DNA from: Watersipora subatra
Taxonomy: Eukaryota; Bryozoa; Gymnolaemata; Cheilostomatida; Watersiporidae
Reading direction: 5' to 3'
Assembly (NCBI RefSeq): GCF_963576615.1
Contig: NC_088711.1
Span: 38,436,621-38,500,620 of the forward strand
Length of the DNA stretch: 64,000 bases
How positions within the stretch are numbered: the first letter of the stretch is position 1; every line of letters begins with the position of its first letter. The notes under the pieces are model-generated. The model searched no databases. It had not been told where the DNA came from and saw nothing but the letters and a program-made list of their open reading frames with translations. Of this stretch, positions 33,246 to 46,363 are shown piece by piece. The translations under genes were made by a program, and so were the position numbers.

Positions 33246-34650
33246 TGTCGATATATTTGGGAAAAACAATGCAAATCTATAAAGTTTCAGGCACAAACGC
33301 GTTAAAGGTATTGGAGTTGTCATATTATTGTAGAGACAACTGATAATTAAATTGACATTCTAGGCAAATTCAAGTTCTTGAATTATTGTTATTAAGTTCT
33401 TGTAGTATTGAACAATTTTGCATTATCTAAGACATTGTACCAAATATCCTGTTATTGCAACGCTGAGGCATCGGAAGTATTTATTGAATGCAGGCGTCGA
33501 AATTCTTAGAACAGTCGTAAGAATGCATCAATGGCATTGATAAACATGAACTATGCCCAAAATATTGGTATTTATCCTTCCACACTTATGACAAACATTG
33601 TTTTCTGCTTTGTGACACCAACAGACAGATTGATGTCGATTATCAATTTGGTTGATGCTAAACAGGTTTTGTATTAAAGGCTGTTCGACATTACATTGCC
33701 TGGCGGTATACAGCCAAAGCAGAAACAGTATTAGCAATCTGTATAACAAAACATAATGGCAAAATAATAGCCTTTTTATGAACTACGGTGGACAAAAATG
33801 CATGAAAATATATCAATGCTGAAAAATATGTGAGGAAATGCTTCATGTAGATAAGATCTAGGTAGAGCAGAACTTGAATACCATAACTTGACATGACAAT
33901 AAATACCAGTTCACTATATTGCGTTATGTAAGAGTTGTCCTCTCAGTGTTTATTCATGGACTATATGCACCGCCGATCGATGAAATTGTCAAGGTAAGGT
34001 CAAGGTAAGGCATATACAATCAATAAACATTGCAGCTGTCAAACTTTCTTAATAGTTCTTAATGAGAATGTTATACCATGGACTGGTCACTGAAGTAAAC
34101 GTGAATAGGTTTGTGGTAATGTGAACATTGTTATCACAGACGATCACTGAGGTATTGTGTGATTAACAGTGACATACTGCAATAGAGTGTGTACCAGCCT
34201 TTACGTATCGTTAACTCAACATCTTTGCAGGTCTAACTGTTGCTTTAGAAGTTTGGTCTCTTTTTCTATGAGAAGATGTCTATTCATGTGTTTTGGCATT
34301 AGGCTTTTTATGAGGTACTTTCTTTAAAATTACCAATTTTAGAAGTTCTTGGCAGGTCTAACTGCTGCTTTAGAAAAAGTAGTTTCTTTCTTTATGAGAA
34401 GATATCTATTTTTTTGACACTTGGCAGCTGGCTGCCGCCAGCTGCCTGCACTAACACAATTCTGAGATTCTCTCATTATCGGCACTGATCTTTTAAAACT
34501 TAATCAATGAGTGGAACTCAAGGTTCTACCTTGATACAAGTATTGAACCCTGACAACCTTCACACTATTAGTGATAGTATTTTGTTTCTCTTATATGAGC
34601 TACTTTTTATGACTTTAGCTCTTTGTATTTATGCCTGTAATATTAATACT
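33246..34650. other. 1.4-kb stretch present only in unit C, at the CA microsatellite
   Basis: In unit B the CA tract runs directly into TTTGAGAGGGTATTTCAC (about 20069). In unit C 1.4 kb separates the two. It holds a possible Cys-rich exon (33528-33738), an AATAAA on the minus strand, and a local tandem duplication near 34226-34300 / 34348-34420 (GCAGGTCTAACTG start). No transposon ends are recognisable, so either loss from B or insertion into C is possible. Confidence 0.6.
33528..33738 (-). CDS. Possible last exon encoding a small Cys-rich peptide
   Basis: Not recognised. On the minus strand a good acceptor (TTTTGTTATACAG) at 33739 opens a frame that starts hydrophobic (LLILFLLWLYTA) and continues with six cysteines (spacing C-23-C-1-C-7-C-2-C-15-C, including CWCHK and CHKCGR) to TGA at 33528. 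AATAAA follows at 33485-33480 on the minus strand, about 45 bases after the stop. Against it: there is no in-frame ATG, so an upstream exon ending in phase 2 is needed and was not identified. It could be a secreted Cys-rich peptide, an exon of a larger protein, or a chance frame. Confidence 0.3.
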
Positions 34651-35399
34651 TTGAGAGGGTATTTCACTTCACTGCTGTCACTATTGGGTTCATTTTCGAA
34701 ATTGACTACAAGCATTTTCAACACTATAACTTGTTACCACAAGTGTTTGTTAACGCGGTTATTTGTTATTACCAATACTTGTTAACATTAGCACTTGCTA
34801 ACACTGATATTTGTTAACACAATCCCTATTTGTTATACCCTAACTTAAGTTTTAGTAACTTTTTATTCATACCATGGTACTCTTCAGTTAACATTTACAT
34901 ACAGCTAACAATAAGTTTGAACATTATAGAGGTATTGAATGCTTTTAATAAATTTATTTGTTTCAAATACTTAGTTGTAACTTTATCTGATCAAATTGAA
35001 ATACTTACAAAGCTTTCAAAGATGTACAATTGTTTTTTAACTAGTAGAATGATATTTGGTTTGGTCAAAAGGAAAATTTTGTGATCTGGTAAGGTTTACC
35101 CAGGTTCCTCATAGAGCAGTCATTGACATTCCTAATCAAAGTGTAGGTGTACAGAGGAATGTATTATATTTGTTCTATTCACAGTTAATTACTTAAACTT
35201 ATAGTGGAAAAGTAACATAGCCTTGTAATTAGGCCAAGTTGGATTGCAACATAGATTATCACTCTAGTCATAAAGGGACAATTCCAAAAAAACTATCCAG
35301 ATTCAATCTGAGGTTGTTCTTAAATCCATGTTAATTATACCAACAACAAGGCTTTATTAGGCTATATTACGTTGTTCATTTACCAGTGTTCACGACAAT

Positions 35400-35575
35400 T
35401 AGCTTTTAAATCCTAAATTTTAAATGTTGCAGAAAAATTCAGAATTTTTCCAAAGAATGAATTATATAGATGGACCTGCTGAGCTGTAGATCTTCACTGT
35501 CAACTATAGCTCGATTTTCATTGGCCCACTTAAATATAGATCCCTCCAAATTGTACTTCAGCCTCTGAAGATTCC
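35400..35575 (-). pseudogene. Possible rhodanese-like terminal exon, copy 3 (frameshifted)
   Basis: Single copy in unit C of the exon doubled in unit B (20847-21010 and 21046-21224). It reads YNLEGSIFKWANENRAIVDS from the acceptor at 35576, then a one-base loss in the GAAGGATCTCC segment shifts the frame to an early stop. The core wording here (NLEGSIFKWANENR) is the closest of the three to a rhodanese domain end. Confidence 0.4.
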
Positions 35576-36346
35576 CTGTAACAATAATATATTAATAGTG
35601 TAATCCGTAATTATTGTGAGACTACAATAAGCTATTCAAGATGTCAAATAGATGTACAACAGGTACATTGCAATACAAAAGGCATAGCCTAATTTCCTAT
35701 GAAACAGTAGCAAGATGCTCTTTAGGCAAGTATAACAGATAACTAGACAATCTCTAGAGTATCACTGATCTGTATCTGGTGAATATTAAGTAGAATACTA
35801 TAAACTATTGTGAAGATGGCAGACTGTAAAGTTCAGTTGTCTAGCACACAAGTTATATTCTTACAAAATATTTGTTAGTAAACAAAGAAAGTAACTCCAA
35901 AACTCATTTAACGCTGGGCTGTTCAGCCTATCACATTAGAGAGTACAAATACACAGAGGATTTACTTCATACATGTATAGTAGATATATTCATCTGTATG
36001 CTTGTGAGGAAACAATGGTACTTTAGAGATCTAGTAAGTAATCAGAATGAAGGTGCTCTAGGAAAGATTGAAAACTTGTGGCTGTAGACTACTACTAGAG
36101 CCAGATTTCTGACTTAAGGTTTCAAGATATAGTCATTAGTGTAAATAGTCAGTAGTTGCTGAGAAATACTGTCACATTGTAAATTCACAACAAGCAAGAG
36201 CCATGTAATTGATTCTATTTTTTTGAACCTTTGGGAGTCTTCATTTAGTGACTGACTTTTATTCTGTAAATCTAAAATAGCATTTATGCATACTAAGAAT
36301 TTATGCGATGTAAATATACATTTGTACAATTAAAATCATATTTGTC

Positions 36347-36661
36347 ATGGTATTTTCACAACAAATTGCTAATTCATACTTTATAAAAGTCTTCACTTGG
36401 CTCACCTGTTCAATCATGTCGACTTTGGTTGCCTTACTTCTGGTCACCTTTTATTTAACTTACCTGTTGGGTCACATCTTGAACATCTACTTTACTTTCT
36501 ACATGTTTGTCATTCTTTTCACAGCTCACCTGTTTAGTCTTGTCTATACTGGTTGCCTTACTTCTTGTCATCTATTATCTAGCACACATGCTCGGTCATG
36601 CCTCAACCATATGCTACACTTTCTGTTATTCTTCACTGCAAAAAGGGTGGCTAATCTGTAG
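36347..36661 (+). other. Tandem ~125-bp repeat with ORF, duplicate of 21812-22120
   Basis: Open for 104 codons, hydrophobic, two residues longer than its partner, no domain recognised. Position relative to the promoter is the same as in unit B. Confidence 0.25.
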
Positions 36662-36779
36662 CTGACGCTTACTTTTGACTGTGATTGACCAAGCCAAAGG
36701 AAAGCTTCATGTTTACGGTTGTAGTGCTGACAGAAGCCATTTTATCTCTAGCATGCTATAACAATACAATGATACTACA

Positions 36780-37200
36780 TGTATATGAAATATGTTTATC
36801 AGATTACATGTATATACCTCATTCTGGCTGAAAGTGAGGTATTGAATTTCAGTAGAAATGTTGAGAATCGTCTCGTGTAGTTTTACAGGAGGTATAAACA
36901 GAACGGACAAAAGGTAAACAGAGAGCTAACATGTGGTTAGCTTACAATGAACGTAGATTGAACACAGGGTAAGCATAGATTGAACATCCAGTAAACATAG
37001 AGTAGGCATAATTGAGAATGCCTGTCAATGTACAATAATGTAGAACTGAAAATTTACATAGTCGTTATATTTAACAGCTCTGAGAATTAGGACGTCCCAA
37101 TCAGTCCTAATCAAAATATGGCATTAAAAGAAAATAAACTGCTTAGAAATGCCAAGTCATGTTCTCACTTCCAAATTTTAACGATTGATGAGTATAGAAA
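36780..37200 (+). promoter_or_regulatory. Conserved upstream region of gene B
   Basis: About 95% identical to 22250-22650, including one clear GTAAACATAGAG site and a GGACGTCCCAATCAGTCC segment. It is retained although gene B itself carries stop codons. Confidence 0.45.
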
Positions 37201-37202
37201 AC

Positions 37203-37261
37203 TATATAAGGCTAACTATTTTACTCAGACATCAGATCAACTGCAAGCACAGAGGAAACAG
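37203..37261 (+). promoter_or_regulatory. Gene B promoter (TATATAAGG) and non-coding exon 1
   Basis: TATATAAGG at 37203-37211, exon 1 ending GAGGAAACAG at 37261 with donor GTAAAT, and acceptors at 37853 or 37861. Fully conserved with gene A. Confidence 0.72.
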
Positions 37262-37892
37262 GTAAATGTTTCCTATTTACTCATATATTATTATTAAAGT
37301 TGATTTCTTTAAGCTAGTGACAATAGAGGATAGTTTAATAGTATGTTAGAGTAACACTCTTGGGATTATAAATCAGCTGTTATATACATCACTTTATTAG
37401 TTAACATCTAACAAAATCAGCAATCAACATACAGTCAGCACCTTAGTAAATGCTAGCCTAACAATAAAGTAAAAGATGAACTACTAAAAGTTCTGGGTCA
37501 CTTCTTAACTTTTAAATATTGACCATTAATAAAGATTGAAAAATGCAAAAGACCAGTTAGTTGATGTAGGCATTAGTTCACCTGCAAACACTAAGAAAAC
37601 AGGCATATGTTTAGTATCGAGTCATATATATAATATTAATGGGAGAGATTCCACTAAGTGAGAAATGCACAAATTAGTTTGGTAGTGAGTTTAGTATACA
37701 TCACTGTGGTGGCAGGGTAACAACTGTTTAATATACCCTTTTTTGTTGAAAGTCAGAAGAAATAGCAACTGAAATATTAGCCTAAAATTCTCTACTCTTT
37801 TAGTGCTATTACATTAGTTAATTGTATCCATAGTACATCCCTATATCTTGTAGATTTACAGATTCTCTCACGTCTATACATTTTCTAAAATA

Positions 37893-39038
37893 ATGAAGTT
37901 TCTTGTAGTATTCATGGCTGTCTGCCTTGCTTTCCATCAAATCAGTGCAAGTGGCTATCAGGGCAGCAACAGTTTCGGCAACTCTAGGTATGTGTGCTTG
38001 TTGTTCTTATTTTCGGTTTCTTGTTTTCTGTTTTTTTTTTGTTTTTTTGTTGATGAAAGAATATTATTCTTATTCTAAACAACCTAAAGGAGATTTTATT
38101 AGTCACTTAAGATTAACAACTGTATACAACCCTGTCAACTATTAAAGTATGCATGTACATGTGTACCCTCAAACATACACCCATGCTCATATCTGTTAAA
38201 ACTTTCAACTAGTCTTATTCTTCCCATAATGCAACATCATTATTTCATATTTTATATATTATGCTTCAGAGTTGGAGGAGCAAGATCTGGAGGAACACAG
38301 AGTGAGTTTGGAGAAGGGCTTGGACAAGGATTTAGTGGTGGATCGAGCAGAGGCTTTGGTAGATCGAGCACAGGTTTTTGAGGTAGATCCAACAGAGGCT
38401 TTGGAGGTGGATCCAGCAGAGGATTTGGAGGAGGATCTAGCAGAAGTTTCTGAGGAGGATCTAGGCAAGGGTTTGGCGGATTTAGACAAGGATTTGGAAG
38501 TGGATCTAGCCAAGGATTTGGAGGCGGAGCTGGCCGTGATGGTTTCAGAAGCGGAGGCAGAGGTGGATTTAGTGGAGGTTCTGGAAAAACACATGGAGGA
38601 TGTAAGTAATAATATTTCTAACAGTAGCTTGCTTTAGGTTAGTGAACTAATGAATTTATATTTTGTCACAGAAAGATACGTACTCGTTATAGCTTGTGAA
38701 TAAATATATCTATTAAACCTTTTAATATTTTCATGAAAACCTGATGTAGTATTTACAAAAATTGCAGAGAAAAACCAAGATTGTAGCAAATGTCAACAGG
38801 AATTATTTTGGCGTCTTTTTTAATAATTTGATAATTTTTTAACTTAACTTTTCAATAATAACAGAATTTTTTAATATTTCCCAAAGCTGGCTAAATCTGA
38901 ACTTTTATTTCTGATGACTACCTATGTCTATGCTTCTAACAAATGTTCATTTTTGTACAGCCTCTATGTTTATAGTTCTAAAAGGTGTTTGTTATTTATT
39001 TCATTATTAACTGTCAATTTGATAATACTTTTACAGAA
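37893..39038 (+). pseudogene. Gene B: gene A paralog with two in-frame TGA codons
   Basis: Exons: 37893-37987 (signal peptide identical to gene A through SGYQGSNSFGNSR), 38270-38601, and 39037-39038 completing a split stop (T|AA). In the spliced frame TGA occurs at 38379-38381 and 38451-38453, each where a Gly GGA stands in the repeat, so each is a single G-to-T change. Splice sites, promoter and poly(A) signal are all intact, so the locus may still be transcribed and make a short peptide of about 68 residues (about 49 after signal-peptide removal). The frame shifted by one base remains open throughout the exon. Recoding of TGA as selenocysteine is not supported. Confidence 0.85.
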
Positions 39039-39211
39039 TAAATCTATGGAGACCCTAGACAACCTGCCTACACTGACTTCCTGCTGTCATATCTGATTGA
39101 TAGGGTGTTGGACACTTCATTTATATGTTAATGTAACGTGTAAATACCAAGTTATACCAATTTTAATTTTTGTTATCTGTTTTTACCATTTCTATCACTT
39201 GTTGATTTCAA

Positions 39212-39217
39212 AATAAA
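39212..39217 (+). terminator. Poly(A) signal AATAAA of gene B
   Basis: Same TTTCAAAATAAATGTATTTG context as gene A. Confidence 0.7.
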
Positions 39218-39982
39218 TGTATTTGTTTTATAATCTTACTTTATTATAAGTTTACAACATCTAAAAACTAAAGTCATCCGCCACAAGTATATAATTAAAA
39301 TTTTTAATTTAAACCAAGAAATGAAATAAGCAAAAGGTTGGCAGGTTAGCAATGACTAGATAATAACAGTTACAAAAATTAGTTAAGATGTTATTTAGTT
39401 GCTGTATTAGATAAAATCTTAGTAAACTTGATTTAAGATATAGTTTCACCATGTTTCTTGTAATGCAAACCAACAACCAAAAACCAACAAATAAGTAATG
39501 GCATATTTTTACCTTATTACGCAACCATCTTAAATTAAAGGCAAGAGATGACCGTAACATTAGTATAGTAGACTATATTTTTCACAGTTTTTGCTGACTC
39601 TAAGCAGAAAACTGGCAAAAATTTAAAATACTTAATCTATATATTAGTTCCTAGCAGTTGGAGAACAATTCCCACAAAACCTGCTTGAAAAAAAAAACCA
39701 AACAGGCTTTTATAGCAAATGCAAAGCCAGCGGCTTCCATGCATTTTCAAAAAGTTATTTGTCTTCTCTCAAACTGTTCTGAAATTGGATTAGATGGCAT
39801 GAAAATGTATTTACAGTATCAAAAGTGGGTATTAGGTTGGAAAACTTACAATTTAAAAGGCAGATTAAGTCTCAAACACTCAGGTTGTGCGATTGCCTGT
39901 CAAACTTCAGACTGGTCTGCTTTGTCAGTTTGATTAGGAGAGTGCTTATAGGTTAGTGGCTGTTTCTGACATCTCTGTAGGC

Positions 39983-42719
39983 CAGTGGTTCCCAACCTGG
40001 GAAAAATTCCCCCAGGGGAGAATTCGGCATTTTAAAGGGAGGAATTTTAATTTTTATAATTTCGCATTTTTTGAATGTGCTTTTAAGCCTTAATAAAATC
40101 CTAGATCTGTTTTCTGTTCTCATTCCTCTTCTATTACATGTGTATTCCGGCTGGGGTAGTAGACCAAGTACCTTTTATTGTACATTCATTGTAATACAGT
40201 CTGCATGTAGGTACTGTAAATGTTATAATCTCTACCAACAATTTGGAAAAATTCCAATAAGCCAACTTAACCTTAATTAATGACCTTAGTAACTAAGGTC
40301 AAACTAAGGCTTAGTTTGACATTGTGCTGCTCACAGCGCACATGTATTTGGCACAAGGACAAACTCACGTATCAACTACTGCATCACATGTAAAAGAAAA
40401 ACAATCTGTAAGATTCTTTGTATAAGTATAATTACATAATATGTAGTTTTATTGTAAGCATATATTATATGCTCACATTATTGTTTCCTACTATCACTCA
40501 TGTTATGTCTTACTCGCTTTTCTGCAAATAAGTCACATAATCATGCATCTATAGTAGTAGATCAAATAAAAAATATTAGTACAGTCACATATGATTATTA
40601 TTGTACAAACAGATACTAGGTCGTTTGAATAATATTTTTCAGCCGCCGCTTTATTTTTACAACTATTAGTTAGCGCAAGATGTCAAAGGCAAAGAAACCA
40701 ACCAACACTGAGAGTTACTTGGATTATGGGTTTTCGTATCTTATGAAAATCGGTCTTTGGCTTCTGCAATGTGTGATATGCCTGAAAACATTCTCAAATG
40801 ACTTCATGAAACCCTTTTAGTCGCAGCAACACTCGCAAAAAATTCACCCCACACTAGCTGAGAATGACCAAGATTACTTTTAGTCCAAAGAGCGGCAAAT
40901 AAAGAGAAGTAGACTTGATGCAAGTAGAAATCTCTATGCTCATAAGTAATGCACTTATTACAGCTTCATGCTCTGTTTCCTACCGTATTGCTCAGTGTAA
41001 AAAGCCACATACAATAGGAGAGACCCTGATCAAGCCATGTATGTTAGACTGCACATCAATAGTTCTTGGAAAACTAGCTGGGCAAAAATTTCAAGACCTC
41101 CCACCATCCAACATCACTGTGAAGCGATGCATTGATGATTTTGTAGCAAATGTTGAAAAGAAAGTAGTTGCTAAGATTAAAGCATCCCCATTTTGGGTCC
41201 CTACAACTTGCTGAGTCAACTGATGTTGTCAGTCTTTTCCAGCTATTGGTGTATGATAGATATGTGCATGACACATCCATTGAAGAAGAGTTTTTGTTTT
41301 GTCAGCCTTTGCTTAGAACAACTTCAGCAAGAGATGTGTTGAAAATAGTTGAAACTTTCTTTGAAAAGGCCAAGTTAGGTTGGGAGAAGTTAATAAGTGT
41401 AAGCACTGATGGAGCGCCTGCTATGTTAGGATGTAGATCAGACTTTGTAAGACAGATCAAGCAAAAGAACCCTGATATAGAAGGAGTGCATTACTTCATT
41501 CACCGTGAAGCATTAGCATCAAAAACTCTTCCAGAAGCGTTGAAATCAAACTTGGATGTGAACATAAAAGTTGTGAATTACATCAAAGCATCAGTACTAA
41601 ATACCAAATTGTTCTCAGCACTATGTTATGAAAGTGCTGTCGTGTTTACAACTTTGTTATTTCATACTGAAGTGAGGTGGTTGCCCAAGGAAAACATGTT
41701 AGGCAGGCTCTTTGAGCTACGCCCGAGGTTATGAAGTTTCTTGAAAGTAGAGGCCTGCATGAACTTTTAGCAGCTATGAAAGCTAATAACTATATATTTG
41801 AGACCGCAAACCTGGTTGATACATTTGCCTCACTAAACAAGTTGAACTTAAAGTTACAAGGGAGCAATCATCATTCCCTTGCCTTTCATGACAGCATTGA
41901 TGCTTTCAAAGCAAAGCTGGTACTGTGGCATACGCGAACCTGCACTGGGAACGCGATATCCTTTCCCACACTCTTATTGGAAGACAAAACCTGTTCCTGG
42001 TAGTCTAGTGGCAACCATTACTGAGCACCTGTCTGATCTCCTAACAGAATTTGGATGCTACTTCCCTGAGCTACCTTCAGAAATAAAGAAGATGCTCAAC
42101 ATCACACGAAATCCATTTTAACGCACTGTTGAAGAAATTCCAGAGGAGCTACAATAGGAGTTTGTTGAGTTGGTTATCATTTCTGAACTGAAAGATGATA
42201 TCAGATCAATGTCTATTGACCAGTTTTGGCTCTCAGCAAAAAACATTTCTCCACTCATTGCTGAAAAGGCAATAAAGATTCTGATGCCATTTAGCTCTAT
42301 CTACCGATACGAAATAGGATTTTCATCAATGCTGCACCTTAAAAATGAGAAAATAAATCGACTTGACCTAGAGAGTGACTTGAGATGTGCATTATAAAAA
42401 ACAAAGCCTGATTTGTGTAAACTTGCACAGAGGCATCAGCAGGAGCGGTCTCATTAAAATTCATAATCTCACCCCACACCCATTAAGTGTACCAGAATAA
42501 CAATAATGTTGACGTGATTTATTACTATATATGCTACTCTCAGTTATTTAACAAATAAATACATGTATATACGCTGCTGACCTACATATATGTACCTGTG
42601 TAGCCCTTTCAATGAATACAATATAGTATAGGTTCACACCCCACATTTTCCAGGAGGGGGAATTTGTATTTGAAAAATTTTCAAAGGGGTAAAAGCAGAG
42701 AAAAGGCTGGGAACCACTG
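39983..42719 (+). mobile_element. hAT (Charlie-type) transposon with 8-bp target duplication
   Basis: Ends are inverted CAGTGGTTCCCA...TGGGAACCACTG, typical of Charlie-like hATs. The 8-bp duplication CTGTAGGC lies at 39975-39982 and 42720-42727. Unit B at about 25490-25505 shows the empty site (CATAGGCCTTTTTGG). The element is 2737 bp long and encodes a decayed transposase on the plus strand. Confidence 0.95.
40680..42450 (+). pseudogene. hAT transposase remnant, ZBED5/SCAND3-like
   Basis: Starts MSKAKKPTNTESYLDYGFSY and continues in shifting frames. Recognisable hAT parts in order: SYRIAQCKKPHTIGETLI and LAGQKFQDLPPSN (about 40985-41110); the first catalytic Asp in STDGAPAMLGCRSDF (41400); IHREALASKTLP (41500), where the usual Cys before IHR is changed; HTEVRWLPKENMLGRLFEL (41665); LLTEFGCYFPE (42045); and a C-terminal dimerisation segment with LKNEKINRLDLESDLRCAL (42395). 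Several frameshifts (near 41190, 41735 and 41940) and stops (near 42120 and 42157) make it non-functional. The family is that from which vertebrate ZBED5 and related domesticated genes descend. Confidence 0.9.
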
Positions 42720-45444
42720 CTGTAGGCCTTTATGAGAGTTGTACTATCAGTCTATTGTCCACATGTTATGATATGAGGTTATGGCTGCTCATGAAAATAT
42801 ACCCACCAGTTAAGAATGTCTGAATTACTCATCTGTTTCACTGTCATACTTCCTTCCAAACAGGCAAGAAGCACCATTAGTATTATATTTTAAATATAAT
42901 GAGTGTCTATGCTTTCTATGGGGCTTCTTTAGAGGGTTTCGAAGCAAATATATTGCACCACTCTAAATACACGTATCTGTACCAAAATAATTAATATTTG
43001 GCAAATAATGAGCTAAGCTTTTATGTCGTGGTTGGGATAAAAGAACAAGAAAGTCATTCAATTATACATATAATTGGATATCATATCAATTGTCTAGGGC
43101 CACATTATTATTATTCGTTGAAGTTGTTTGCTTTAAAAAACATTATAAAATATGTATAAAATTTATAAAAAAAGAAAAGGATGAATTAATTGAATACTGT
43201 TTATTATATTTTTCCTGAAATGCTATCAGTAGCTAAAGTCAGCATTGGTTTACTACTTACGGTTTTGCTACTATTATTTAAGTCAGCGAATAATTTAGGA
43301 ATGCTACATGGATGTTTATATGCTGATGGCTTGAAATAGATTAAACTTTGTTTGTAACAGTAACAAATAAAACTAAGATACAAAACTACTGGCACGTACA
43401 TAGGGTAGACGGTTCTTTCAGACAAATTACACTGAACTTATTAGCCTAAAAAGTAATAGTAACCAATCCATTCAAACTAAATTACTATAAAACAATTTAA
43501 AAAAAAATGATCAAAATACTGTTGCTGTAAATAGAAAGATACAAAGGTAAAAAGCGTACTTGGCATACTTTATACTACATAGGAGTAACATTAACATCTT
43601 CCATGTATAATAATAGTACATTTAAAATGAACTCACACCAATTTTTAGATTAATTTGATCAGAAAGCATCGCTATTTACTTATCATTTGTGATTGTTTTT
43701 GATGTTTGAGGCAATCTGACTGCCAGGATGTTTCAAGATTAAAATTGACAGAACTTGATTGCAGTTATAGCGCACAGATCGAGTAAAAGTGCGATAATGT
43801 CTATAGTTATAAAAAAGATCGACAGAATAGAGACGCGTAATGCTGCAACTTGAATGCATTAGCCGATATCAACTATAGCAATGATAACAACTAGTAGTTG
43901 TAATTTTGCACGTATTTTCTTCTGAACGTTTTAACTGCGATCAAGTTTTGTCGATTTTAATCTTGAAACATCCTCCCAGTCAGATCACCTCAAACATCAA
44001 AAACAATTGCAAATGATAGTAAAACACCAACAACTTTTGATAAAATCTACTAAAATATTGTATAAGTTTATTAACTACCAAAATATTATAACAAAATACT
44101 GTCTCAAAAACATACTCGTTGTTTCAACAGAAATAACTAACTATGAAAATAAATACACATGTTTACTATCAAGCAGACTACCAAATGCAACATTGTTAGT
44201 CACTGAGCTGTTACAATCCATAAACAATACAATATTGAACCTGAATTACTTATTTCTCTGTTAAAGAATGTAGATATGTATTGAAATTTTTACTAAAGAA
44301 CAGTTCATAACAGTTGACTGCGTGACTGAAAAAACAAAAAGAAATGGTTTGCTGCCGATCATAACCTACTTTTTATGCACCAAATTAAAAGTATTACAGA
44401 ACATCGGGAAAAAGAGGTTAAATTTAATTTGAATAAATAATTTTTAATAACTCTTTATTACCAAAGTTATTTTTATTAAATATATTAATATTATTTTAAG
44501 CTATAATATGCACTACTCATATTCATAATCCCATGACACTATAAGCTGAATACTGTACATAGAAATTATTCTAAGTTACACTAACAGAAATAACTAACTT
44601 AACATAACTTTAATACTTGATTTAACAAAAATATATTTGTTTATCTTTATTTAAATTTAGCAGATTTATATTCTTATTTAGTTTATGCATTTTTTTTCAC
44701 TACTACTACGCTTTTGTTGATATCAGTGTTAACGTATGACAGTCAGCAGCGAAGTAGACTGTCACAAAGTAGAAAAGAAAGTTTACAAAGTTATCATATC
44801 TATTCACTAAAAGATGAAGATATCTTCATCTTTTTTCATAATTAGAATCTTATATTAAAATGAAAGATGAGTCACTGAGAAATGCCTAAAAATTACTTTT
44901 GAAATTTTAAAAAAGCAATCAGATGATTGTGACCCGATGTATACTTACAAGATATTATGTACTCATGGATCACTAAATGAGGCAAGCTAAAATAAACAAC
45001 TTATTTGATGATTTAAAGCTTAGAAACTATGGTCATTCTGAGTTTATAGCTGTTCATACATTTAGAGTTGGCAGCCTCAGAAAGTTAGTTTCTCTATATT
45101 CCCAAGAACTGGTAGTACCTTTGATTATTCATACTAACTACTAACTGTATCAATCACTCTTTATATCAAACCATGTTTAGCAACTATTCAGTGATATACA
45201 GTTGTTTCTAGCCTTTAACCTCTTCATCTTGTTGTTTATGAACTGACAGCAATGACTTCAAAGACCCTGATGAAAACAAGAAAGTTGCAACCGAACAGAA
45301 ATAAAGTTTACTGTATGCAGCAAATTCAAAAAAAATATACAAAATCTCAAACATAAAATCAAAAATGTAATTAAATTAATTTTATTTGAAGTTTACTTAG
45401 ATTAAGCCATACAATCTGTACCTCCATCATCACCTCAACCTGCA

Positions 45445-45525
45445 TTTCATATATCCACTATATCAGCAAGTATATCCATATACAGCTATCAGCAGGTATA
45501 TTCATATACAGCTATCAGCAAGGAT
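45445..45525. repeat. 26-bp minisatellite, copy in unit D
   Basis: Same TATCCATATACAGCTATCAG-type array as at 4353-4415. Confidence 0.85.
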
Positions 45526-45968
45526 GTATTTGTAAGACTTTAGCATAGAAACAACTTGAAAATAAAAAATTATTTCTATTGACCTATTTTTAATGCTTTA
45601 AAATTTAAACGGTTCTAAATGAATTTAAGTTAATGTTAATCTAAGTTCTGAATTTAAGTAACTATTGACTTTCTAATCGAAAATAGTAATTTAAAAGCTT
45701 TTATAATGTAACTGCTACTTGTTTTTTTTATGATATCCAACTTACAGCTCATTCATAGGTTCAGTGGAAACGGTGAATGTCAATGTGTAGCTGTGAGTAT
45801 TCTCTAACAGTTTCTATCTATTTTGATTGTAAGATAGCTGTCTAACATTGTAATGAAGTGTTATAACTTTGTCTAAGCTGTTTCTATCAACATTAAGCCA
45901 TAGTAAATGGGTGGAGTAGATGCTGAACTTTTTCACTTATCAATTGAACAATTCATATTTACCTATAC

Positions 45969-45974
45969 TTTATT
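45969..45974 (-). terminator. Poly(A) signal AATAAA of gene 4
   Basis: Minus-strand AATAAA about 390 bases after the stop, in the same context as gene 1. Confidence 0.7.
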
Positions 45975-46363
45975 CAAGCAAAAAGCTTGGCAAATTCTTG
46001 CAGAGAAATCTTTTGAAATATTTGATCTTGACTTTTTGAAGATCATCAGAGTGTTGCACATTTCACCTTGTCCCTTTTAGCTTTGATTTGCTTTAATACT
46101 ACTAAACATTAATGTTCATTGTGTTCAACTTTGCTAGTTGTTTACCTTGTAGCTTTAGTTTGTAAATAAAAACTAAAAATTTAATGAATTATATTTAAAT
46201 CAACAAATAATAAAATAACAAAAACAGATAAAGAAAATTGACAGCGGAAAAAATTTCAGTTTAACACGATGCAGTAGAATGTTTCCATAGTGTCTACCAT
46301 CCACTCTATCAGTTGAGCCAGTCAAATGACAGTGTCTGAAGGTGGTGGTCAGTGTCCATAGAT

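Larger units (their letters stand above)
30830..43140. repeat. Segmental duplication unit C (holds gene B and the hAT)
   Basis: Duplicate of 16860-25930 with two additions: 33246-34650 and the hAT transposon. No gene between 31000 and 33500 was found; the duplicated ORFs there differ in length and frame between copies. Confidence 0.85.

Noticed and set aside
38379..38453. Selenocysteine recoding of the two in-frame TGA codons of gene B
   Set aside because: They replace Gly in a low-complexity repeat, no paralog has Cys there, and no SECIS-like hairpin was identified.
43204..43425. ORFs at 43204-43425 and 125-445 as genes
   Set aside because: Same duplicated segment read on opposite strands; the third copy near 27060-27290 is closed in both readings.
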